A DNA stretch of 64,000 nt from positions 62,001 through 126,000 of the forward strand of contig NBIV01000112.1 of NCBI GenBank assembly GCA_003194525.1, in the 5' to 3' direction. Shown piece by piece: positions 10,576 through 19,935 of the stretch (within the stretch, counting starts at the first letter, position 1; every line of letters starts with the position of its first letter). This DNA is from Gracilariopsis chorda. Its lineage: Eukaryota; Rhodophyta; Florideophyceae; Gracilariales; Gracilariaceae. Below the pieces are notes generated by a model. The model was not told where the DNA came from, searched no databases, and worked only from the letters and a program-made list of their open reading frames with translations. Both the position numbers and the translations under genes were made by a program.

Positions 10576-11619
10576 CTTAGGTACTGGTGCACCGTCAGCT
10601 GTTCTCTTCGTCGTGGTCACGTATTCCTCATTACTTTCGTTCTCGACGACAACGGAGACATTACTTGTTTGTTGGCTGTTCTGCACGTTGTTTCCCTTGT
10701 CATTCTTCTTGAGTCGAGTCTCACTTTCGGAATCTACTCGGACGTCGTCGAATCCAACCCTGCGCTCGACATCGACATCTTTCTTCCAACACGAAGCCCT
10801 TGCGTGGCCGACCTTGCCACAACGCCCGCATCGCGTACTGCGATGAGGGTTCAAGTTGCAACGAGTTGAGTAATGTCCTGATTGCTGACAATATGCGCAG
10901 AGCCGATCCTCTTCATTCCTTTTATCCACAGCTTGATTCTTCTTGACTAACAAAGTTAACTGTGCCAGCCGGCTTGTGAGTTCATCTACTTTGCCTTCGA
11001 GAGGAGCATGGGAGCTTGGCCTATCCTTTTGTAGAATTTTCTTTGGGGGCGCCAGAACATGTAGGGCACCATGGGAGCTGAGCACCTTTTTCCCAGCCAC
11101 AAATGCTCTTACAAGATTTTTCAATGCTTGATAGTCGGCTGCTCCCCGAAAGATAACAAAGTTTGCCAGATCTGAGAATTCCATCACAGCCTTCCGAAGC
11201 AACCCAAACTTGGCCTCGGAGTTGAATCCTGCCTTCTCGAAACATGTATCTATTCGTTTCAATGATCCCAACAAGTCACCGTAGTCTAACATGAAGGAGA
11301 CAGCCTGGCGAATGTACTCCTCGGGTTCCTCAATCCCACCAAACCGTTCCAAGAAGGCTGCATTTACCGTGTCGTATTTGAATGCATCAGCAATTAAATC
11401 CCCGTCTGAAGCAAATTTATCATAATAGAATTCGAATGCCTCACCTTCGAGGTAGCCGAGGAACTCCATTGCCCGTTCCTCATTCGACTTTCCTCTGGTA
11501 GCGACATTCTCATAAAAGAAAAGAAACTTGCGAACGTCAGAAGAACTTCCATCGAAAGAGACCACACTTGTAACTTCCGAGGAGTTTGACCCTCCTCGAG
11601 GGTACCATGTGAGTGTCAT
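10573..11619 (-). CDS. E2 gag (capsid-nucleocapsid with two zinc knuckles)
   Basis: This gag precursor builds the virus-like particle. The likely start is the ATG at 11619; the open frame also runs upstream from a GTG at 11634. The central capsid-like region contains SDVRKFLFFYENVATRG and many aromatic/acidic residues. Two CX2CX4HX4C zinc knuckles follow (CAYCQQSGHYSTRC, about residues 240-253; CGRCGKVGHARASC, about 265-278). The protein ends with an acidic, Asn/Ser/Thr-rich tail and UAG. The first 12 bases of the ORF lie inside the LTR, before its terminal CA, and this ATG plus the next nine bases are conserved in LTR copies B and C. Confidence 0.82.
   Translation of the reverse strand: MTLTWYPRGGSNSSEVTSVVSFDGSSSDVRKFLFFYENVATRGKSNEERAMEFLGYLEGEAFEFYYDKFASDGDLIADAFKYDTVNAAFLERFGGIEEPEEYIRQAVSFMLDYGDLLGSLKRIDTCFEKAGFNSEAKFGLLRKAVMEFSDLANFVIFRGAADYQALKNLVRAFVAGKKVLSSHGALHVLAPPKKILQKDRPSSHAPLEGKVDELTSRLAQLTLLVKKNQAVDKRNEEDRLCAYCQQSGHYSTRCNLNPHRSTRCGRCGKVGHARASCWKKDVDVERRVGFDDVRVDSESETRLKKNDKGNNVQNSQQTSNVSVVVENESNEEYVTTTKRTADGAPVPK
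11590..11607 (-). other. candidate primer binding site of E2
   Basis: Immediately after the LTR terminal CA the minus strand begins TGGTACCCTCGAGG. TGG at this position is the normal complement of a tRNA CCA end. The matching tRNA is not identified, and copies B and C lack this sequence. Confidence 0.4.
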
Positions 11620-12185
11620 GTTGCACGTTGTCACGACACCGGACGATGACAGTCCTTTTTGTACCCTTGTTCACTGGAGTGCAGGTCAGAAATGGAATCG
11701 TAGCTCGAGAGTACCAGCACAGGCGTGCAATGCCAATGTAGTAAACAGAAACAAACTGCGTCAAATAACCAATGTATTACGTAGCAAAGGAACCAGGTAG
11801 TGATTGTATAACAAGCGAACAAGCTTGGGACAATGTAGCGAAGAGACTGCACCAGCGGATAACCTACGCGATCAAAACCTTAGATCTAGCGTAGTACTGA
11901 TGACCACTCCTGATATAGCACCACGGCCAACACGCACGATCAAGAATTTAGGTCTAGTATGCGGCCGAAGTGCACCGTGCCACAGATGATGAGCCCAAAC
12001 AAGGGCGGTGTTAGTAAAAGCACGTGTAAAGGTGCGGGAGACCAAGCCGCACCAAGTGAAAGAGTAGATGGGGAAAAGTGTGGTTGATGGCAGGGAGGAG
12101 CAGACTGCTCTAAGAGAAGGTGGGGGTTGCCGAAGGGAGGAGAAGTGGTCTGGCCCGAGTTGGCTTGGAGGCCACCGAACTCGGG

Positions 12186-12342
12186 CTTTTATAGACAATC
12201 GTTCTATATGAATACCCTCTAGTTTCGCATACTAGGTCTAAGTAACAACTCATAACAATCGGTCATGGGACACTTACTCGCCATGACGGACCAGTTTGGC
12301 GAAAGGCATTGTACCTCCTAGGGTATTTTTGAGTCTATATAG
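12186..12342. promoter_or_regulatory. bidirectional promoter in LTR copy A
   Basis: TATAAAAG on the minus strand (12193-12186) points towards gag. TATATAG on the plus strand (12336-12342) points towards the ORF at 12396, 54 bases upstream of its ATG. The two boxes are about 140 bp apart and back to back. The same pair is found in copy B. Confidence 0.55.
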
Positions 12343-12395
12343 TACGTTGTTCCGGCACCAGATGATTCCAGCAACATTGTTCCAACCACCCCACC

Positions 12396-12824
12396 ATGCC
12401 TAAACATCCACGTCCGAATGTCACCAGGCTTGTTCGAGAGATATCCGACGATTCGTCCCCGGAACCACCTTGTAAACGCAGTCGTTTCATCGATGACGAA
12501 GCTTCCGAGGCCGGGCCTTCCACCGAAGAGGCGCTCTCAATTCAGGCAGAGTATGGTCTGATGCCTGAGGACAGCGCCATCAACCCATCTCACGATGTTG
12601 CCCAGTTTGGTGGCCTACTCCTGGCTCTAGCGGATGGCCATCAGAAAGTAGGTGAGCTGCAGCCTTCCCTTCAATATCGTTTGGAGCGCCTTCCCCTTTT
12701 ATATATACAAGGGATTCTCGAAGGAATGGTATTCGTGGCGCGGATTCGTCGGCGTCCCCTTGTGAGGGGTGTTATGCTTACGGTAGCCACAGCAATAGAT
12801 GAAGAATTGCAGAGGGAGGACTAA
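12396..12824 (+). CDS. LTR-borne ORF divergent from E2, putative nuclear protein
   Basis: This 142-codon ORF lies inside LTR copy A and is read away from gag. The N-terminus holds VREISDDSSPEPPCKRSRF, combining a possible acidic/Ser phosphorylation site with a basic SPxPPxKRxR nuclear signal. The middle is acidic. The C-terminal third is hydrophobic/basic (LPLLYIQGILEGMVF, then ARIRRRPLVRG). I do not recognise the family. Copy B retains recognisable remnants in the same position and order: REHSDDS near the start and MPNLYVSCLMHGAVV near the end, with stop codons. Protein-level similarity between diverged LTR copies supports a real gene. It has its own TATA box 54 bases upstream. Confidence 0.55.
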   Translation: MPKHPRPNVTRLVREISDDSSPEPPCKRSRFIDDEASEAGPSTEEALSIQAEYGLMPEDSAINPSHDVAQFGGLLLALADGHQKVGELQPSLQYRLERLPLLYIQGILEGMVFVARIRRRPLVRGVMLTVATAIDEELQRED

Positions 12825-12843
12825 TATATGCTACCATCTTTCC

Positions 12844-13422
12844 TTATGATGTCAATAAACCGCTTTTTCTTGCGTGTATACGTTGCAATAGAGATGCGGT
12901 ACTGTGGATAGTGGCGGCGGTGGTGAGATTAGGAGTAGATGCTGTTGGATGTGGGGCAGAAGCTGCAATAATCTGAGCAGATTGTGCGGTAGCCAGTGCG
13001 CTTTCGGTTTCCAGCTGCGGTTCAGGCTTGTGTACGCCGTGCACGTCGGGAGTATGCGATAATTGAGGCATAACGGTAGCAACAGTATGCACAATTTGTT
13101 GTGCTTCGTGCGCGGGTTGATTTTGTGGATCGGCATCATGAATGAGGGTTTGCTGAGTATGGTCAGGTTCTGTAGCAGCAGGTTCCACGTAGTCCATGGG
13201 TTGTTGCGAGGGCTGTTCGGCTAATTGTTGAATGGGCTGTTGGGGCTGGGTCTTGACGGCTACAGCTTGTTGGGCAACAGCTTGAAGATCATGCTGGAGA
13301 CCGCCTGCAATGTCTTGCAGAGTGGAGTGCGGGGAGATGGAGTGGGGTTGTACATGTTCAGGTTGGTGCTCCACGGGCTTCTGTGAGCGACAAAACAAAG
13401 CGACAGGGGGGCGAGAGTACAT
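12844..13422 (-). CDS. Gln/Pro/Ala-rich open frame in LTR copy A
   Basis: This is a 192-codon open frame on the gag strand, low-complexity and rich in Gln, Pro, His and Ala (QPQQPIQQLAEQPSQQP). The first in-frame ATG is at 13422. An acceptor-like TTTTGTCGCTCACAG ends at about 13377, so part of this may be an exon of a spliced transcript with the frame at 13453-13638. It has no recognised domain and no clear counterpart in copies B or C. It may be non-coding. Confidence 0.22.
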   Translation of the reverse strand: MYSRPPVALFCRSQKPVEHQPEHVQPHSISPHSTLQDIAGGLQHDLQAVAQQAVAVKTQPQQPIQQLAEQPSQQPMDYVEPAATEPDHTQQTLIHDADPQNQPAHEAQQIVHTVATVMPQLSHTPDVHGVHKPEPQLETESALATAQSAQIIAASAPHPTASTPNLTTAATIHSTASLLQRIHARKSGLLTS

Positions 13423-13452
13423 ACATGCACTAAAAACGGCTTCGCCAGCGCT

Positions 13453-13638
13453 TCACCTCCTACGCCGGGTGGGAGAGCCGGTGGAAGTGATATCGCGTTC
13501 CGCGGCGCGCTTCCGATGTCTGACCAAGCCGGCGGGCACCTTGGTCTGGTAGTAGCTCATATCGATGTTACGCGCGGAGGCGGAGGCGGCACAGTCGGCG
13601 GCGTCCGGTCGTGCAGCATGAACGGATGAGAAATCCAT
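13453..13638 (-). CDS. short ORF in LTR copy A
   Basis: This 61-codon ORF starts at an ATG at 13638 and ends in a basic tail (RHRKRAAER, then TRRRR). The frame stays open upstream to 13944 without ATG and contains CSYC and CQSC spaced like a small zinc ribbon. Copy B has an ATG-led open frame at a comparable place (43924-43667) with little protein similarity. Coding status is uncertain. Confidence 0.2.
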   Translation of the reverse strand: MDFSSVHAARPDAADCAASASARNIDMSYYQTKVPAGLVRHRKRAAERDITSTGSPTRRRR

Positions 13639-14232
13639 TTTGTAGACGATGTCCTGCACGGCGGCAGCGTCATTGAGAGGCACCAAATCGTCCTGCACGC
13701 TTCGCTTTTCGCCACACGATTGGCAAAGACTGGCGCTGGAAGTGGGCGCCAGCACGGTGGCAGGCGCGACGGCGCAATAGGAGCATAGCGCGGTCACAAC
13801 GGTGCGCGACACTATGGGGACGGCGCGGGCGCCGCGCGCATCTGCTGAGGCGGAGGCGCCTGGGGTGGAAGCGGCGAGAGGGGGTTGGCCCTTAAAATGA
13901 GATCGAATCTCATAGGGACTCCACCCCCTCCCAGTCTTTTTCACTTACGGCAACAGTTGGGGGGGGAATGCCTAACACTAACGTAGTAACAACAGCCGAA
14001 GTTGAGAAAGGTGTACGACACGATTTTTGTTTTACTATCGCCAGAGAATGAAGTTTTCAACAGCATGTTGTTGAAACTGCACAGAGTACACAACGCCAAA
14101 GTAGTAAAGATTGGTAATTCATGCATTGTTCGTTTCTTGTTCTGCAATACAACGGCGAGCATATCATACGATCATTTTGTTCACATTATCATCTGACCGC
14201 TACTCGTTTGCCTTGCTCTCTGGTTTCTCAAT

Positions 14233-14547
14233 TTAGTCATCCGGAATCAGTGCTCTATTCAGTATTTCATTCGTGTGCCATGTATCCCAGCATTGTGAAC
14301 ATATTGCCTTCCTACATATGCAATACCACTGTTTTTGTCGCGCTCCTCCTTTCTTGTTGTACTTTTTCCCATTCTTTTTGATTGTGTGACTGTAGGAGCA
14401 AAGTGCGCAGTAGGTGTCTTTCCCTTTGACTTTGTAATGTAGAGACACGTTTTCAAGCCTTCCTTTTCTGTTTTCATCACGGTTGTATTTGTTGGCAATG
14501 TCACGACGATACATTGGTTCTTCGACAAAAGCCACAGGGTTCAACAT
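14233..14547 (-). pseudogene. Cys/His-rich zinc finger segment
   Basis: CALCSYSH, YCICRKAICSQCW and DTWH give paired CxxC motifs of the kind found at the C-terminus of piggyBac-like transposases. The fragment ends 40-50 residues later at a stop. It is probably the C-terminal end of the gene above. Confidence 0.5.
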
Positions 14548-15282
14548 CGGGACATAGGCATTTCCGTTACTACTCGCTGACGTTGCCGTTCTTGTGCTTG
14601 CTTTTGCTACTTCAACCTACTTCTTAACCAGCTGCCGCGCAATATCTGCAAATGAAGAGCATTTGGAAACGTTCTTTCGGAGCTGCCTGTATCCTATGTC
14701 ACCCGTTTCGTCATAACTCTTTGGGAGATGTCTTTTCTTACGCACAAGAGACAATCGATGAACCACAGCTGCATTATTAACTTGAGCGCATAACAGGCAC
14801 CCGGTGATGCTCAGAATAGGATTTTCTCCCACGTTCGTGTAGCACAAGTTACTCATCGCCCTGCTAAACTCGTCAACGCCCCTTTTGAGGTAATTGCAAT
14901 ACACGAATGCCGTTGGACGTATCATTCGCGCGGGAGGAAGGGTTCCATGACGTAAAGAAAGTGAACGATAAGCGCGGCTCAGTCCGTGATAGGAAGCGTA
15001 AGAGTGAATATGAGAGGCGTACGACGTTCGCAACAAAGTGTTATATACTTTTGGTATGTTTTAAGAACCTTTTGCAACCCATTGAAATGCTCCTACACGA
15101 ACGGGAGACAAGAGGTAGCTGTAGTTATTCACTAATCGCGGATGAAAGTGCAAAATTGTGACATATATCACTTCTCGAACACCACAATTACTCCCCTTGG
15201 CCTGTACGAAAACAACATGACTCACACTAAAGCAAACGGAATGGTGCAAATATTGTGTCCGGTATTCGCTCGACGAAACAAG

Positions 15283-15687
15283 CTAATGAAATTGCTTAAT
15301 AGAAGTTTCGTTCAGTCCGACATTCTTCAAATAAGTTAGTGGAGCATAGTTGTGTCGTCTTTGGCGAGCAGAATCAAATGTGTTTAGAAAAGTCATGGTT
15401 TTGATTTCTACAGCACATACCTGCATTTCCCCTTCATGAGTAGCAAAACATAAAATACCATACGGACTGTCAGACATCATCGGATCCATCTTAGAAGATA
15501 ACAGACCAGTGGTGCGAATATATTCGACTTTGAAACTGTGCTTGGTATGCGAGACGTTCAGCCTATCGAACTCAGTACCCTCAATGACATCATGTTTCTC
15601 AAAGAATGACGGCAAAGCCTTCAAAACCTCAGGCTCATTGATAATGTCCTCTTTCATCCGAATTGTGCTTACAAGGGGCTTCATCAC
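15283..15687 (-). pseudogene. YqaJ-like PD-(D/E)XK nuclease segment
   Basis: This is a 134-residue fragment. TTGLLSSKMDPMMSDSPYGI followed after about 12 residues by CAVEIKTM matches the layout of the YqaJ/lambda-exonuclease core: an Asp in an SDSPYG-type turn, then an E-x-K strand. It follows the transposase-like core on the same strand, with a frame change near 15660. Bacterial and viral YqaJ proteins are recombination exonucleases; its role in a eukaryotic transposon is inference. Confidence 0.45.
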
Positions 15688-16284
15688 CCACGACGCTAGA
15701 GAAGCGTTGTACAGGGCGTGTAAGAGCCCCCTGTTTTGTATACATCCTTTGCGACTCCGTAAATTCTTGCATTGCCGGTATAGACAACTCCAAAGTGTTT
15801 TTCTCCACAGGCGTTTTCAATTCCAAAGCTTTCTCAATAAGCTGTCTCTTGAGAAGAGAGTGGGGCTGTCGGTGACCTACAGCACAAAGAAGGGAAAGGA
15901 TCTCATTTTTTGTCTTCGTTTGAAGACTAGTGGCAGTTGCGGCCATTAAAGAAGACACAGCATGTTTTCGTTGATCTAACGTAGGGTTCAAGTTCAGCTT
16001 CATATCCAGAGAGTGGCTTATTAGAATTAACTTAGACATTAAACTCTGCTTTGTGCCATTTGCATCCTGTGGAAAAGTTAGCGGCCTTTTCCCACTTATG
16101 AGAAAAGAAAGCGCTTCAACGTAGTCGTCGTGGTTCGATTCTCTGCCAAAGCACGGAGAAACGCCTGTGTCGTGCGAGAAGTGTACTGAAAGGCACGAGT
16201 TAAGAACCAACCTGGTTCTTCTGACTGAAGAAGCGTGACTTCTACAGTGCGTGATAACCCTTGCATGACCTTCAACCTAGCAAT

Positions 16285-17166
16285 TCAGGTCGTGCCAAGA
16301 CATCCAATGTTGGTGCTGTGTGTATCATTTTCAGTCACAGAGCTGTCATAAATCAAACGAAAAAGCTCCCTACCAACGTCCGTCCCTACTCCTTTGTAGC
16401 CAGCTTTCGGAATGAGAGTAAAATGTTCTGCGGAGAACAAACAATCGTTATTATGGTACGCAGCAGCAATGCGGCCACTCACACTTTCGCGATAAACAAT
16501 GGCCTCAACTGTCCGTTCTGTTATGGTCTTAGTCTTCTTCTTGGCGCTATAGACTGCGCGGCAACCTGATTTGCTCACCACAACGCCTTTGTGACGTTTT
16601 CGAGTTGCCCCATGACCAAAAACGAAAGGGTAATCCAGACTACGCTTGCAAGTGCCAATTCCAGTCGCTCCAATACGATTGGTAATATAATGAACAGTGC
16701 TCTTTCCATTATAACCTCTATCGGAAGCAAACACAGCATCAGTCACTGGTCGCACGGGCCCTGCGGTCCGCATTCCTTGTATCAGCCTAACCAAACGTTT
16801 CCAAACGTCAATGATTTTCTCACCAGGTCTCGAATAGTGACTGGCTAAAAGCACCGGATGCAGAGCGGAGCACATCGCGTTGTTGACTGGACCTAAAGCC
16901 TTTTGCGGATTATTCACGTGAGACATCATGGTCAATTGTGCAACCGCTCTGGATCGTAGTCTTTGGTGGTCATCGTCTAAACTAAATATTTTCACACCAG
17001 GTACGAACAGAAAAAGTCTATTGACTGCAGCCAATCCATCTTTCAGTTCAGTAATCATTGCGTTGACCCGTTGCGGAAAGTTACTCCTTCCGTCTTCAAA
17101 CTTTTCCACACACTGTCTGACCCACAGTACAAGACAATGCCCCCCATATCTCTGCATAGCGTTCAC
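16285..17166 (-). pseudogene. transposase-like core segment
   Basis: This is a 293-residue open fragment. The stretch VTDAVFASDRGYNG resembles the second catalytic Asp strand of DDE transposases, followed by ATGIGTCKRSLDYPFVFG. VPGVKIFSLDDDHQRL lies about 110 residues earlier and could hold the first acidic position. The fragment begins by overlapping the 17374-17096 frame, which marks a frameshift. The family is not identified with confidence. Confidence 0.45.
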
Positions 17167-17374
17167 CGGTAATGCCCATTTGAAAGAAGAAATCTTTGTT
17201 CCTCTTCGCCGTTATGGTGCTTACTGACGAGTAGTAGGATGCTGACAATACATGGAGTATCAAAACTCCTTTCGACTCCCAAGGTGTCGTTACTTTCTTT
17301 CTTCTTTGTTTCAGAACAGGATTTAAATTTGAAACAACTTTCATCATAACATGTTCTCGAAGAAACATGTCCAA

Positions 17375-18222
17375 TACACTTAGTCTTGATAAGTTTGTCT
17401 GCGTTATTAAGTTTCGTATACCTACTTGCTCCTCAACTTATCGTGTGATGCGTTCTAATATTTGATTTGCTTCTGATTGGAAACGCTTGCCAAGTGATTC
17501 ATTGATACCGTCAACATCAATTCTCAAAGATGGAAAAGGTGAAGCGTACTCCCAATCTTCGAGACCTTTCAAGTGCCATCGGGTTCTGTCGTTCAAAGAA
17601 CCGTTTGTCTAATGATGTTGTTCGGAAGATGGAATAGAGTCAATGCTGTTGTTCATTAGAGTTTCACCGTCTCCGTTGAACAAAGACGACCACACATCTT
17701 CAATTACAATCTTTCTTGCATCAAGGGCGTTGAATAGGGTAGATATATGTACTGTTTGCTGGTTGTCAGTGAAACTTTCGGTATGCAGCTGGCGAATTTC
17801 TTCTTCAGTAATGGTGTGATGTTGATCAGAGTATAGAGAAAGGTCTTCTGAATTATCGAAATCATGGTTTTCCGCTTGTTCGTTCTCAGGGTTATAGAAA
17901 CTGTCACTATCCTCACCTTCTGAGTTGTAGGAAAGCGTATTGTTGACTTGTTTTGAAAGATTTGCAGTTCTTGAAACTGTCTTAACAGTATTTGTATCTA
18001 CAACTTGTACTGGTTGCAGATCATCGGTTTAACTTGAGTGATGTGATGGAGATTGAACAGCGGTGGGAATGCAAGTGTTTAATGTTCACAAGACTGCTCC
18101 AAATTCGGGACTTTGATTGTAGTCCTCATGAGGAGATAGTTCATGACCAGAACTCTCGTGTCCTGGCAAAAATGCGAAGGTATCAATCTGTTAGTACCAA
18201 TGTGACATAAAAAAACTTCTTT
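17375..18222. other. no gene recognised
   Basis: This AT-rich sequence between two transposon relics contains only short open frames without recognised motifs. Confidence 0.4.
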
Positions 18223-19821
18223 TTACTTTCTGATATAGCACCTAGTACATAAAAAATTGGACTTTGTACTAACTTTGCAAACATTGAATCGTCCTTGATA
18301 TAAAGCTATTGTAATCTTGCCATCCTTGTTCTTTCTCTGTCTTTTCGTTTGCTTAAAATGCAATCCGATGCCTGCAAACATTCGCGTTTCATGAACATTT
18401 TCACGTTCTTGCTCATCTCTATTCATTAGATCTGTGGTAGCACATGGATTCTCAATTACTTCATCAGCTTATTGGCCATAGAAGTGGTGCAGAGCCTTCA
18501 CGTTTCTGGTTCTATTTGCGGCTTTGTACAACTTCTACTTGTTCACAATACAAATAACTAAAAGAGAGCAATTCACTGGAAATAAACACTCTTTCACTTC
18601 AATTTTCTTCTCCAGGTTCAGATCATCTTGTCTGCTCCTGTTATGGCGATCGACCATTGAGCAGTTCTTGTAATACTCTTCACACACTTTGGGAGTTGTG
18701 ACCTCCAATTACACTCTCTTAGAAATATTTCCCTCCTGTCTCCACCTTTCTCAAATTATAGAAGAACCTGGATTAAGCGGTCCAGAGGTTGATACGAAAT
18801 ACCTTCTTTCTCTGTCTATCCACATTATAGCTAGTATATCATTATTGATAATGCTTCCTTCTGATAGCATAGATACAAAATCTCCCCTGTCCGATAGAGC
18901 AGTTTTGGAGAAATGTGTCATGGGATATTCACGAGTAGAATTTTTGAAAACTTCAGTAAACCTTAAACCTTTCTCCAGTAATGCCTTTGCGGTACGGGCA
19001 GACAAAAAAATGGAATCTGCACACACCACACCAACCTTCCTGATCCAAAGTATGGTTGCACTAAGCGAAGTAAGACTGCCGTTTCATGGGCGTTATCAGA
19101 ATCAAAAACTTGTTCCGGAATATTTGCACCCCTATTGAGCTCAATTTTCAGCATTATGCCACTTCGTGCACAACATACGACCTTCAGTCCAAGATCATTT
19201 TTCCGGCTTTGTATCTAATGCCGTATAGTGTGGAAGCCTGACATCAATCCAATTACCGCCTGATCCGTACCATCATGAAATTCTTTTGTAAACACACAAA
19301 GCATTTGATGGCGTGACAAAAGACCGACGATGGTCATTGATTGCGTTCACAAAATTTGCTACGAAGGACCAACGCCAAATTCCCTGCTTCTCAGTCATAC
19401 CATTTTCGCTGACGCATAATGAACTTCTAAGCATTTCAAATCTGTTGCGTGACATAGCAAGTCCAATATTTGGCTAAGGAATAAACTTAGAAAAAGGTTC
19501 GAGGCTCCAAAGATCCCGTCTGTTCGAGAACTCAATGCGAACCATGAGGATAAGAATTCCAAAAAATTTGAGCAGTTCTCTCCCTGAAGTCCTCCGAATA
19601 TCTTTGCTTTCTAACCTAACATTCGTTCTCTTCACTATGAACTGCAAATGATGCATAGGGAACACCCAAAGGAAGAAATATAATGCGCTCATGTTTGGAG
19701 GAATGTGACGCAGTGAGATAAAATCTCCGGCTGGGCCAACCGCTTTCCACTGATGCATTTGCATACAACCCTTCAGAAGACTCAACGTCGTACAGATTGT
19801 TAATACACGACCATGAATCAA
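18223..19821 (-). pseudogene. piggyBac-family transposase relic
   Basis: Fragments in order on the minus strand match the piggyBac (DDE_Tnp_1_7) plan: IVKRTNVRLES then ELLKFFGILILM (about 19650-19540), MSRNRFEMLRSSLCVS (about 19440), WYGSGGNWIDV then LPHYTALD (about 19260), LRLVQPYFGSGRLVW (about 19080-19040) and a C-terminal CKVSTKSNFLCTRC finger (about 18260). The first two pieces share a frame interrupted by one TAG; later pieces need frame changes. PiggyBac enzymes cut and paste DNA at TTAA. This copy is dead. Confidence 0.72.
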
Positions 19822-19935
19822 AGTTCATTGGACAGGTGAATTTTCGCTCAATAAACTTGTTTGCAGCCGCAAAACTTGCATCTGAGATGGTGTCAAAACA
19901 GCATCTTTCTTGAAACTTTGCGTTTTAATCGGTTC

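Larger units (their letters stand above)
5203..13952 (-). mobile_element. E2: Ty3/gypsy retrotransposon with a very long 5' LTR, 3' end truncated
   Basis: Reading on the minus strand: long LTR copy A (13952-11608), gag, protease, pol. No sequence like copy A occurs left of pol, so the 3' LTR is missing. E1 abuts the pol end in the opposite orientation, which suggests that E1 inserted there and that the rest of E2 lies left of the window. There is no chromodomain. The three ORFs share one frame separated by single stop codons. All catalytic motifs are intact, so the copy looks recent. Confidence 0.8.
11608..13952 (-). repeat. long LTR copy A (5' LTR of E2)
   Basis: This 2345-bp repeat starts TGCCGTAAGTGAAAAAG and ends in CACTCACA on the minus strand. 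It matches copy C (21228-22299) and copy B (41651-44381) at both ends and through the promoter region; similarity stops at the terminal CA, beyond which E2 has its candidate primer site. It carries a sense TATA box, an opposite TATA box, an ORF on the plus strand and two weaker open frames on the minus strand. Gypsy LTRs above 2 kb with coding capacity are unusual. Confidence 0.72.
14233..17374 (-). mobile_element. decayed DDE-transposase-like element with nuclease and zinc finger segments
   Basis: Consecutive minus-strand fragments read as one broken gene in at least three frames: an N-terminal part (17374-17096), a transposase-like core (17166-16285), a linker (16210-15635), a YqaJ-like nuclease segment (15687-15283), a further part (15036-14617) and a Cys/His finger (14547-14233). 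No terminal inverted repeats were found by eye. Relation to piggyBac is possible but unproven; a clear piggyBac relic lies immediately to the right. Confidence 0.5.

Noticed and set aside
11620..11634. GTG start for E2 gag
   Set aside because: The ATG at 11619 follows within five codons and is conserved in the other LTR copies.
4173..12824. Homology between the two 142-codon antisense ORFs of E1 and E2
   Set aside because: Equal length and a similar basic motif, but the rest does not align and the motif lies at opposite ends; treated as convergence or coincidence.
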